Below, one piece after another: positions 16,544-24,125 of a DNA stretch of 34,060 nt. Position 1 is the stretch's first letter. Each line of letters opens with the position of its first letter. This DNA is from an uncultured bacterium. GTDB lineage: Bacteria > Cyanobacteriota > Vampirovibrionia > Gastranaerophilales > Gastranaerophilaceae. The stretch lies in the NCBI GenBank assembly GCA_946636615.1, contig CAMPBE010000017.1, positions 1 through 34,060 on the forward strand, given 5' to 3'. Below the pieces are notes generated by a model. That model saw nothing but the letters and a program-made list of their open reading frames with translations. It made no database searches and had not been told where the DNA came from. The translations under genes were made by a program, and so were the position numbers.

Positions 16544-18226
16544 ATGAATATACAACAAGTTCAACCCCAGATACATCAAAGACAAAAAAATCAATACCAA
16601 GGTAATAATCCAAACTTTACCGGCGGCTTTGAGATGGCTAGCTCAGCTTTAAGATTTTTGGACACTAATCAGGCTTGGGGTGCTAATGCTGTTGACTTGT
16701 GTTCTATGGTTATACCAAGAACAACCGTTGATTTTGTAAACAGAGGCCCTGAAGCTGGTACTGAAACTGCAAGACGTGAATCTATGGGTACATTTAACCA
16801 TTCTATGGTTGGAGTGTATGGTACTGCAGCTGGTCTGGCATTGGCTACTATGTTTAACAAACGTTATGGCGTAAGAGCAGATAAAATTTTTGCTAATGAT
16901 CAAACTGTTGATATTATGGCAAAATATTGGGCTGAAGCTCGTAAAACTTCAGATGATCCAAAAGTTTATGTAAAAAACTATACCGATAAAATTGCTGAAA
17001 ATATTAAATTCTTTAATACAAGTGCTGAAACTGAGTCCGGTTATGTAAAACTTTCACATGAAGCAAAACAAGAGTTCTCAAATGCGCTATCAAATAAGTT
17101 GTTGAATTCAGATTCAAAAATTATTGAAAAAGATTTTCAACAGTACTTATATTCCCTGTTGGCTTCGGATACGGGTGCTGAAACTAAAGTTGTATTAGAA
17201 GGGCATAATATTAAAGCTGACAATTCTCTAAAAACTTTAATTGGAAATGTTTACAATGTATCTAAGACATTCCTCGAAAAAGGTGTGGATAATGTATTTA
17301 AAGGAAACGGCGCTGAAAATAAATTTATTAAAGGCTTGAAAACTTTAAACTTACGCCGTTCTTTGCTTGGTCTTGGAATTGCAACTGTTATTGGTATGTC
17401 TACTCAGCCAATAAATATGTATTTGACTAAAAAGAAAACAGGTAGTGATGGTTTTGTCGGCGTGCAAGGTCGAGAAAAAGATAACTCAGTAAGCTTTAAG
17501 ATCTTAAAAACAAGTGCTGCGGCTGCATTTGCTTTAGGTGCATTGTCGACTATTACAACTAACCCAAAAAGATTTTTAAACAAAATTCAATTCCAAGGGA
17601 TGACTCCGACAATATCTCAATTAAAAATGGTTTATGGCCTTACTATTGCATCAAGACTTTTGTCAGCAAGAGATAAAGATGAGTTAAGAGAATCTGCAGT
17701 TAAAGATTCATTAGGATTTTTGAATCTTCTTGTTTTAGGAACGCTTGTTACTAAAGGTATTGCAAGGGCTTTTGATAAATCTTTGGTTAATGTTTCGAAA
17801 GAAAATTCAAAGAATTTCTTCAAATGGTTAACAAATTCGTCTTTAAAAACACGAGATGAGGTTTTGTATTCTGCTTTAAAGACTCAAGGTATAAAAACAG
17901 TAAAAGATGGTAAAGCAATCCCATTTAAAGAATTAATAAAACTTGCTGATAAAGAAACAAAAGGTAAATTAAGAGTTCTAAATATAGCTCAAATAGCAGG
18001 TTATTTATATTCAGGACTTGTTCTTGGTATTGGTGTTCCAAAGTTAAATATTTATATGACTAATAAATCTGAGGCTAAAAGAAAAGCTAAGTTAGCAGCT
18101 CAGGGCGTTAATATTGACGATAAAAAAGAATCTGTAAATACAAATAATTGTATTGCAAATGACAACCAATACAAAAATATGATTAAGCCTGAAAATTTGG
18201 CCTTTTTAAGCCAAAATATGAAATAA
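16544..18226 (+). CDS. Orphan membrane protein, second of a tandem 560-aa paralogue pair
   Basis: 560 aa, starting 12 nt after its paralogue with GGAGAATATTTAATG as RBS and start. It shares N-P-N-F-T-G at 22-27, AVDLCSMVIPRT, ARRESMG, the segment TQPINMYLTKKKTG (matching QPLNRWITRKTSG upstream), FQGMTPTISQ and ASRLLSARDKDELRESAVKD, in the same order. Five membrane segments are likely, at equivalent places. The central soluble region (about 130-260) is divergent, so the pair is old. It ends 2 nt from the end of convergent atpG with no separating terminator. Function unknown. Confidence 0.75.
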   Translation: MNIQQVQPQIHQRQKNQYQGNNPNFTGGFEMASSALRFLDTNQAWGANAVDLCSMVIPRTTVDFVNRGPEAGTETARRESMGTFNHSMVGVYGTAAGLALATMFNKRYGVRADKIFANDQTVDIMAKYWAEARKTSDDPKVYVKNYTDKIAENIKFFNTSAETESGYVKLSHEAKQEFSNALSNKLLNSDSKIIEKDFQQYLYSLLASDTGAETKVVLEGHNIKADNSLKTLIGNVYNVSKTFLEKGVDNVFKGNGAENKFIKGLKTLNLRRSLLGLGIATVIGMSTQPINMYLTKKKTGSDGFVGVQGREKDNSVSFKILKTSAAAAFALGALSTITTNPKRFLNKIQFQGMTPTISQLKMVYGLTIASRLLSARDKDELRESAVKDSLGFLNLLVLGTLVTKGIARAFDKSLVNVSKENSKNFFKWLTNSSLKTRDEVLYSALKTQGIKTVKDGKAIPFKELIKLADKETKGKLRVLNIAQIAGYLYSGLVLGIGVPKLNIYMTNKSEAKRKAKLAAQGVNIDDKKESVNTNNCIANDNQYKNMIKPENLAFLSQNMK

Positions 18227-18228
18227 AA

Positions 18229-19161
18229 TCAGCCCAACTGAGTGTTTGCACCGGAAACGACTTCGATAATTTCGTTTGTAATAGCATATTGTCTTGTTTT
18301 ATTATATTGAACAGATAATTCCGATAACATTTTGTCTGCATTATTTGAAGCTGCAGACATTGCAGTCATTCTGCTTGCAAGTTCGCTTGCCTGAGCTTCC
18401 AATAATGACTGGTATAGAATATTCGTTAAATACATAGGTACAACTTTTTGCAAAATATGATGCATATCAGGAGTAAACTCCATTAACGGTTCTAATATAT
18501 TGTCGTGTAATTTTTCGTAATCATCTTTTGTATTTTTTAAAGGAAGTACTTCCCAATTCTCAACAAAATAACTCATCATATTTTTAAATCTTGTCGTAAT
18601 AATTTCTATTTTATCAATTTTGTGTGATACAAAATATTCAGCTATATCTTCAACAACTATATGTGCATTTTCTCCAGAAACTTCATTTGCAACTGCAAAA
18701 TATGTTTTGGCAATTTCGCAATTTTTGTCTTTACATTTTTTCTTAAGCGTTGAAACTCCTTTTTGACCAATTATAAAAAGAATTGTTTTAATACCCTTTT
18801 TTTCATATTCATCTATTGTTTGTATTGTTCTTCGGATAATGTTTGCATTATAAGCACCGGCTAAGCCCTTATTAGATGTATTTACAAGAAGTCCAACAGC
18901 TTTTGTTTCTCTAACTTGTAAAAGTTCAGGATAATTGTCAATAGCAACTTTAATTTTTAAAGTTTGAGAACTGTATGTGCCTACGGAATTTAGCAGCTTT
19001 TTAAACATTGCATTTAATTCCTGTGTGAATGGTCTTGAAGCTTTTACAGTATTTTCAGCTTTTTTTACTTTTGCCGCAGCAACCATTTTCATTGCACGTG
19101 TTATTTTTTGAGTGCTTTTTATACTGTTTATTCTGTTTTTTATCTCTTTTAAACTACTCAT
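18229..19161 (-). CDS. atpG: ATP synthase F1 subunit gamma
   Basis: 310 aa. The N-terminal helix has IKNRINSIKSTQKITRAMKMVAAAK and the C-terminal helix SELASRMTAMSAASNNADKML ending AITNEIIEVVSGA, the two conserved ends of the rotor coiled coil. The region between VLPL and EFTPDM seems to lack the inserted regulatory segment of photosynthetic cyanobacterial gamma. It is last in the operon; no beta or epsilon gene follows, as in cyanobacteria. No Shine-Dalgarno; the start lies 5 nt after the atpA stop, so reinitiation is likely. Cyanobacterial literature calls this gene atpC. Confidence 0.96.
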   Translation of the reverse strand: MSSLKEIKNRINSIKSTQKITRAMKMVAAAKVKKAENTVKASRPFTQELNAMFKKLLNSVGTYSSQTLKIKVAIDNYPELLQVRETKAVGLLVNTSNKGLAGAYNANIIRRTIQTIDEYEKKGIKTILFIIGQKGVSTLKKKCKDKNCEIAKTYFAVANEVSGENAHIVVEDIAEYFVSHKIDKIEIITTRFKNMMSYFVENWEVLPLKNTKDDYEKLHDNILEPLMEFTPDMHHILQKVVPMYLTNILYQSLLEAQASELASRMTAMSAASNNADKMLSELSVQYNKTRQYAITNEIIEVVSGANTQLG

Positions 19162-19166
19162 AATTT

Positions 19167-20678
19167 TTAAAATGTACTTTTAAATGTTTCCAATTCTTTC
19201 TTTAGTTCGGCTTTATCTTCTTCAGACAACGCACTGCCATCGTTAAGATTATCAGACAATGATTTTAAATTTTGTTCTAAGTGAGCAAACCATTCTCTTT
19301 TGAATCTTTGTATTTCAGAATTCTGAACGTCATCAAGAATACCTTCATTTGCTGCAAACAATATAGAAACTTGCTCTGCAACACTCAATGGCTTGTATTG
19401 AGGCTGCTTTAATATTTCTGTTAATTTTTCGCCTCTTAAAAGCTGATTTTTTGTTGCTTGATCCAAATCAGAAGCAAATTGAGCAAAAGCTTCGAGTTCC
19501 CTATATTGAGCTAAATCAAGTCTTAATTTCCCTGCAACTTGTTTAATTGCTTTAGTTTGAGCTGCACCACCAACACGAGAAACAGAAATTCCTGCGTTAA
19601 TTGCTGGTCTTACACCTGAGTTAAACAAATTTGACTCTAAAAATATTTGACCGTCTGTAATTGAAATAACGTTTGTTGGAATGTAAGCTGACACGTCACC
19701 CGCTTGGGTCTCAATTATAGGAAGTGCAGTGATACTGCCGCCTCCTAGTTCATCATTTAATTTGACGGCACGCTCAAGCAATCTTGAGTGCAGGTAGAAT
19801 ACATCACCCGGATATGCTTCACGTCCCGGTGGTCTTTTAAGTAACAAGCTCATTGCTCTGTATGCTTGAGCATGTTTTGATAAATCATCATAAATAATAA
19901 GAACGTCTTTGCCTTGTTCCATAAATTCTTCACCTATTGCAACACCTGCAAATGGTGCTATATACTGTAAAGGTGCAGCTTCATTGGCTGTTGCGGAAAC
20001 TATTATAGAATATTCCATTGCACCTTTTTCCTCCAATGTTTTTGCAATTTGTGCTACAGTTGAAGCTTTTTGACCGATAGCGACATAAATGCATATTACA
20101 TTTTCGTTTTTCTGATTAATTATTGTATCTATGGCAATAGCTGTTTTACCTGTTTGTCTGTCACCAATAATAAGTTCTCTCTGACCTCTGCCTATTGGTG
20201 TAAGAGCATCAATTGCAGTAAGACCTGTTTGTAAAGGTTGATGAACAGATTTTCTGGTAACAATACCAGGAGCTACACGTTCGATAGGTCTTGTTTTATC
20301 TGAAATAATTTCACCCTTTCCGTCAATTGGTTTGCCTGTTGGGTCGATAATTCTTCCGATTAATGAATCTCCAACGGGTACAGAAGCAATTTTGCCTGTT
20401 GTTTTTACAAGCATACCTTCTTTTATTTGCGAATATTCACCCAATATAACGACACCAACATTATCTTCTTCAAGGTTCATTGTAATGCCAAGTGTATCTT
20501 TTCCGTCTTCAAATTTTACAAGTTCATTTGACATAGCCCTTCTTAGACCATAAATTCTTGCAATACCATCACCTACGGAAATTACAGTTCCTGTATTTGA
20601 AATCTCTGTTTGAATGTCATAATTTTCTATTTTACTTTTGATGATAGAACTTATTTCATCAGGTTGTATTAGTGCCAT
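19167..20678 (-). CDS. atpA: ATP synthase F1 subunit alpha
   Basis: 503 aa, typical length. The nucleotide-binding domain has the P-loop [49 protein letters not shown] and the SISDGQ-type motif as [10 protein letters not shown]. The C-terminal helical bundle includes [27 protein letters not shown] precedes the ATG. It forms the non-catalytic site in the alpha3-beta3 head; the beta gene is outside the window. Confidence 0.98.
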   Translation of the reverse strand: MALIQPDEISSIIKSKIENYDIQTEISNTGTVISVGDGIARIYGLRRAMSNELVKFEDGKDTLGITMNLEEDNVGVVILGEYSQIKEGMLVKTTGKIASVPVGDSLIGRIIDPTGKPIDGKGEIISDKTRPIERVAPGIVTRKSVHQPLQTGLTAIDALTPIGRGQRELIIGDRQTGKTAIAIDTIINQKNENVICIYVAIGQKASTVAQIAKTLEEKGAMEYSIIVSATANEAAPLQYIAPFAGVAIGEEFMEQGKDVLIIYDDLSKHAQAYRAMSLLLKRPPGREAYPGDVFYLHSRLLERAVKLNDELGGGSITALPIIETQAGDVSAYIPTNVISITDGQIFLESNLFNSGVRPAINAGISVSRVGGAAQTKAIKQVAGKLRLDLAQYRELEAFAQFASDLDQATKNQLLRGEKLTEILKQPQYKPLSVAEQVSILFAANEGILDDVQNSEIQRFKREWFAHLEQNLKSLSDNLNDGSALSEEDKAELKKELETFKSTF

Positions 20679-20688
20679 AGTGTTACCC

Positions 20689-21210
20689 CTATATCTTATT
20701 TATCTTATCTATTTTACTTTTTATACTATTATCAAATATATCATCTTTTATTTTTATAACAAGTCCGCCAATTATGCTGTTATCAATACACCAAGTCGGA
20801 ATTACTGATTTGTTATATTTATTTCCCAGCTTTTCAATAATACGTGCTTTATATTCTTCAGATAATTCAATTGCAGAAATTACATCAACTCTAATAATAT
20901 TATTTTTATCATCAATAAGATTTTTATATGCATTAATAATTTCTTCAATTTCATTAAATCTGTCTTTTTGTACAAGCAATTTTACAAATGAAATCATTTT
21001 GTCTTCTATTTTATTTTTAAATATCTCATTGATAACTTCATATTTTTTGTTGTTATCAATTGTCGGATTAAAAATTAATTTTTTAAAATCTTCAACATCT
21101 GACACTTCTTTAATAATGTCAAAGTTATTGATAATGACATCAGAACTCAACCCTATATCAAGGAGTGAGTTCGCATAAATTTTTGATGTTGTAGATATTT
21201 TATTTATCAT
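20689..21210 (-). CDS. atpH: ATP synthase F1 subunit delta
   Basis: 173 aa. OSCP/delta family by position and by the pattern of an N-terminal helical domain beginning [13 protein letters not shown], then [20 protein letters not shown] and a C-terminal [22 protein letters not shown], the family's hallmark GG strand. It links the b-b' peripheral stalk to the head. The start overlaps the atpF stop by 1 nt (TAATG). Confidence 0.93.
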   Translation of the reverse strand: MINKISTTSKIYANSLLDIGLSSDVIINNFDIIKEVSDVEDFKKLIFNPTIDNNKKYEVINEIFKNKIEDKMISFVKLLVQKDRFNEIEEIINAYKNLIDDKNNIIRVDVISAIELSEEYKARIIEKLGNKYNKSVIPTWCIDNSIIGGLVIKIKDDIFDNSIKSKIDKINKI

Positions 21211-21692
21211 TATATTTTTCTTATACTTTCCTCTATAAATTGTTTGTGTAATTCAGGGTTTGAATCAAGGGATAATTTAATTTTTTCAACTGCTAATTCG
21301 GATGCTTTTTTTATTGTATTCATTATTGCATCATTACCAATACTTTTTTCTTCAGCAAAAATCAATTTGCTAATATTTTTATCAATATATTCTTCTTGGT
21401 TTTTTGCATTTTCAATAATTTGCGTTTCAATTGCAGTTGCTTTTTCATTAGCATTATTAGTTTGTGTTTGAATTTCTTGTTCAATATTTCCGGCCAAATC
21501 TTTTGCTTCTTTCAGTTTTAATTCGGCAGCTTCTTTTTCTTTTTTTGCGTTATTAATTGTTAATATAATGGAGCTTTTCAAATTATCTATTACCTGATTA
21601 ATTTTTAATTTATTAAAAAGCACTATAAAAATAAGCAATAATACTGCAAAATTAAAAGTATTTGATTCTACAACAGCATTCCAAAAACTCAA
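21210..21692 (-). CDS. atpF: ATP synthase Fo subunit b
   Basis: 160 aa. One N-terminal membrane helix (about 8-27, NAVVESNTFNFAVLLLIFIV) is followed by a long charged coiled coil (NNAKKEKEAAELKLKEAKDL onward), the standard b-subunit layout. It follows a second b-type gene with a 4-nt overlap, which makes this the b member of a b/b' heterodimer by analogy with cyanobacteria. It is a peripheral stalk component. Confidence 0.9.
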   Translation of the reverse strand: MSFWNAVVESNTFNFAVLLLIFIVLFNKLKINQVIDNLKSSIILTINNAKKEKEAAELKLKEAKDLAGNIEQEIQTQTNNANEKATAIETQIIENAKNQEEYIDKNISKLIFAEEKSIGNDAIMNTIKKASELAVEKIKLSLDSNPELHKQFIEESIRKI

Positions 21693-22114
21693 TTCCTTGC
21701 CTCCTCGAATATTTTTGAAACAATCATTTCAGCTAAATTATCAATTTTGGGATCAAGTTCTTTATTCAAATTGTCTGCTTGCACAAGAAGATTTTCTTTA
21801 GCTGAACTTATTTTATTTTTTGAATTTTCTCTGGCTTGCATTAATATTTTAGAAGCCTTTTCATTAGCTAGAATTGTTTTTTCTGAAATAATTTTTTTTG
21901 AATTTTTTAGCGAATCATTTAATTTTTCATCTCTTTCTTTTAGTATTTTATCAGCCTCCATATCAGATTTTTTCGCAGTTTCAATTGTTTCATCAATAAA
22001 TTTTTGTCTTTCATTGATGATATTTCCAACAGGCTTATAGAATATTTTATTCATTATTATAGTGAATAAAATAAAACTAATTGCAGAGATAATAAATGTC
22101 GCATTAAATTCCAT
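21689..22114 (-). CDS. atpF': ATP synthase Fo subunit b' (second b-type subunit)
   Basis: 141 aa. The membrane helix at about 4-22 is followed by FYKPVGNIINERQKFIDETI, the conserved segment of b' proteins, and a charged coiled coil to the end. It lies between the c-subunit gene (4-nt gap) and atpF (4-nt overlap), exactly the cyanobacterial position of b' (named atpG there). Divergent b and b' genes are typical of photosynthetic bacteria and their relatives; other bacteria mostly use a b homodimer. Confidence 0.9.
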   Translation of the reverse strand: MEFNATFIISAISFILFTIIMNKIFYKPVGNIINERQKFIDETIETAKKSDMEADKILKERDEKLNDSLKNSKKIISEKTILANEKASKILMQARENSKNKISSAKENLLVQADNLNKELDPKIDNLAEMIVSKIFEEARN

Positions 22115-22118
22115 CAGA

Positions 22119-22349
22119 TTATTTTCCTAACAACATAAATGCAATAACGAATGCGTATAGTGCACAGGCTTCTGACAACGCAGCACCCAAAAGGAAGAAA
22201 CCAAACGCCTTACCTGCAACTTCAGGTTGGCGAGACACTGCATCCATTAAACCTTTTGTTGCAAAACCAATACCAAGTCCGGCACCAACTGCACCAAAAC
22301 CTATTGCAATACCTGCTCCTAGATGTGCCATTGAAACTAAATCTGTCAT
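22119..22349 (-). CDS. atpE: ATP synthase Fo subunit c
   Basis: 76 aa: two glycine/alanine-rich membrane helices joined by the polar loop R40-Q-P. The ion-binding carboxylate is E60 in GAALSEACALY. Aligned on the RQP loop with the sodium-type c subunit of Ilyobacter, the glutamine ligand in helix 1 is I27 and the serine after the glutamate is A61, so a proton-type site is predicted. AAGGAGAAAATATT precedes the start. It forms the rotor ring. Confidence 0.97.
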   Translation of the reverse strand: MTDLVSMAHLGAGIAIGFGAVGAGLGIGFATKGLMDAVSRQPEVAGKAFGFFLLGAALSEACALYAFVIAFMLLGK

Positions 22350-22367
22350 AATATTTTCTCCTTATTT

Positions 22368-23057
22368 TTAATGTTCTTCACCTGTAGCTGAACCGACATA
22401 TGCTATCGTCAACATCATAAATACTGTAGCTTGAATAAATGCTACCAATATTTCAAAAAGCATAATTGGCAACGGCAAAAAATATGCCATGGCACCTAAT
22501 GCTATTGATACAAGAATTTCTCCAGCAAAAATATTTGCGAAAAGTCGGATTGCAAGGCTTAACGGTCTTGTAAACATTTCCAATATTTCAACTAAAGCCA
22601 TTACAATTCCTGTAAAACTAAAATCGTGTATAAAAAATTTTCGTCCTTTAGCCCTTATTCCCATAAAGACATAATAAACTAACACTATGATAGCCATTGC
22701 TGCTGTTAAATTTATATCGTTTGTTGGGGAGGCTAATTCACCTTCTCTAATGTGCACCAATCTTAATGGAAGCTGACCCATTAAGTTAGCGGTCAATATG
22801 AATAAAAACAAAGATGCAACAAGTGGAATATGTTCTCTGTTTTTACCCTCAATCATGGTATCCAAGGTTCCGTAGAAAAATTTCATTACAGCTTCTGATA
22901 CAGTTTGCATTTTATTGGGAACAAAAGAGAGATTTCTTGTAGAAATAAATGCAACAATAATTAAAAATAGCATTGCAAACCACATAGTAAATATTGTATC
23001 AAGGTTAACTGATATGTTGTGTCCTGCAATATTAAATATATATAACCAATGTTCCAT
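22368..23057 (-). CDS. atpB: ATP synthase Fo subunit a
   Basis: 229 aa, multi-spanning. The essential arginine helix is present as RPLSLAIRLFANIFAGEILVS, and ILTANLMGQLP matches the conserved middle helix. It forms the proton half-channels with the c ring. It is first in the operon, with AAAGGGAAG before the ATG. No atpI lies upstream; the next gene is divergent birA. Confidence 0.97.
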   Translation of the reverse strand: MEHWLYIFNIAGHNISVNLDTIFTMWFAMLFLIIVAFISTRNLSFVPNKMQTVSEAVMKFFYGTLDTMIEGKNREHIPLVASLFLFILTANLMGQLPLRLVHIREGELASPTNDINLTAAMAIIVLVYYVFMGIRAKGRKFFIHDFSFTGIVMALVEILEMFTRPLSLAIRLFANIFAGEILVSIALGAMAYFLPLPIMLFEILVAFIQATVFMMLTIAYVGSATGEEH

Positions 23058-23075
23058 GAACTTCCCTTTGTAATT

Positions 23076-23104
23076 ATTTTAAAACGATAAAAAAAAATTA
23101 GCAA
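23076..23104 (-). promoter_or_regulatory. Candidate promoter of the ATP synthase operon
   Basis: On the minus strand a -35-like TTGCTA (23099-23104) and a -10-like TAAAAT (23076-23081) are separated by exactly 17 nt and end 18 nt before atpB. The predicted transcript would start close to the Shine-Dalgarno, giving a leader of about 12 nt. The region is AT-rich, so this is a pattern match only. Confidence 0.4.
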
Positions 23105-23148
23105 ATTTTTTATGTTTGTTTTAATATAAGATAGATTAGAGGGAGAGC

Positions 23149-23874
23149 ATGTATACTGTAAAACGACTTGAAAAAGTCAATTCAACAAACCTTTTTGCAA
23201 AACAGAATTTATCAGAAATTGACGATAAAACTGTAATTAGTGCTGATAGACAAACAAATGGTCGTGGGCGGTTTAACAGGTCTTGGATTGACCTTGGGAT
23301 TGATAATGTATTTGCAACTATTGTTTTAAAGCCATCTAAAAATTTCAAAAGTGTTTACACTAATCTTACGCAATATTTATCTGTGGTTATATCGCAAACT
23401 CTTGAAGAATATGGTGTTGAAACTTCTATAAAATGGCCGAACGACGTTTTAATAAATGGCAAGAAAATAGCTGGTATACTTTCAGAAACAGTTATGCAAG
23501 GTTCAACATTTAAAGGTATAATGTTAGGTTTTGGTATAAATTTAAATGCAGAAGCTATAAGTCTTGCTGAAATCAAGGATAAAGAAGCTACCGCTTTAAA
23601 TCTTGAAACATTAGTAAATCATGTTGATAAAGAAGATTTTTTGAATAAGTTATTATACAGATTTTTTGATAAGTATGAAGAATTCCTAAAAACAGGCTTT
23701 GTGATGATAAGTGATTATTATATTAGCAGAGCTTGTTTTTTGAATAAAGAAATTTCAGTACAAGTTTTGAATGAAAAGAAAACAGGTTTTGCTAAAAAAG
23801 TTAATGATTTAGGGGAACTTGTTATAGAAAACGAAAACAGTGAATTAGTATTAACAATGGGAGATATATTATGA
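23149..23874 (+). CDS. birA: Biotin--[biotin carboxyl-carrier protein] ligase, monofunctional
   Basis: 241 aa. The catalytic domain begins near the N-terminus with no DNA-binding domain, so it is a ligase without repressor function. Motifs are GRGRFNRSW (the biotinoyl-AMP loop), IKWPNDVLINGKKIAGIL and GFGINLN, followed by a small C-terminal domain. GAGGGAGAGC precedes the ATG. It overlaps oadG by 4 nt and so is cotranscribed with the decarboxylase whose alpha subunit carries its target lysine. Confidence 0.95.
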   Translation: MYTVKRLEKVNSTNLFAKQNLSEIDDKTVISADRQTNGRGRFNRSWIDLGIDNVFATIVLKPSKNFKSVYTNLTQYLSVVISQTLEEYGVETSIKWPNDVLINGKKIAGILSETVMQGSTFKGIMLGFGINLNAEAISLAEIKDKEATALNLETLVNHVDKEDFLNKLLYRFFDKYEEFLKTGFVMISDYYISRACFLNKEISVQVLNEKKTGFAKKVNDLGELVIENENSELVLTMGDIL

Positions 23875-24104
23875 GTGAAAACTTAATTGAAGGTTTAACA
23901 CTTTTGGCTATGGGAATGGGCTTTGTTCTAACATTCTTGTGCATTATGATTGTATCAATGCATATTATGTCAAATATTGTAGTGTATTTGAATAAAATTT
24001 TTCCTGTAGCTGTTGAAGAAACCTCTAAAAAATCAACATCAAAAGCTGCCGGCGATGACGCCGCAATTGCTTTAGCATTGGCTGCAGCTATGGTAAGAAA
24101 GTAA
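23871..24104 (+). CDS. oadG: OadG-like small membrane subunit of the decarboxylase sodium pump
   Basis: 77 aa. One hydrophobic N-terminal helix (about 8-42) is followed by a short Ser/Lys/Ala-rich tail, like gamma/delta subunits of oxaloacetate or methylmalonyl-CoA decarboxylases that tether the carboxyltransferase to the membrane subunit. Primary sequence in this family is weak; the call rests on topology, length and its place between birA and oadA. Its ATG overlaps the birA stop. A C-terminal zinc-binding His cluster, seen in some OadG proteins, is absent. Confidence 0.8.
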   Translation: MSENLIEGLTLLAMGMGFVLTFLCIMIVSMHIMSNIVVYLNKIFPVAVEETSKKSTSKAAGDDAAIALALAAAMVRK

Positions 24105-24125
24105 GTTAAGGAAGGAAATAAAGAT

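Noticed and set aside
18196-18215. TTTGGC/GCCAAA hairpin at the end of the second 560-aa gene as a terminator
   Set aside because: It lies inside coding sequence, has a 6-bp stem with an 8-nt loop, and has no T-tract on either strand. The convergent genes seem to lack a proper terminator.
21747-22040. Long plus-strand frames over the ATP synthase b, b' and delta genes
   Set aside because: They are antisense reflections of Lys/Glu-rich coiled-coil genes (Phe/Ser/Leu-rich), with no start signals and no family resemblance.
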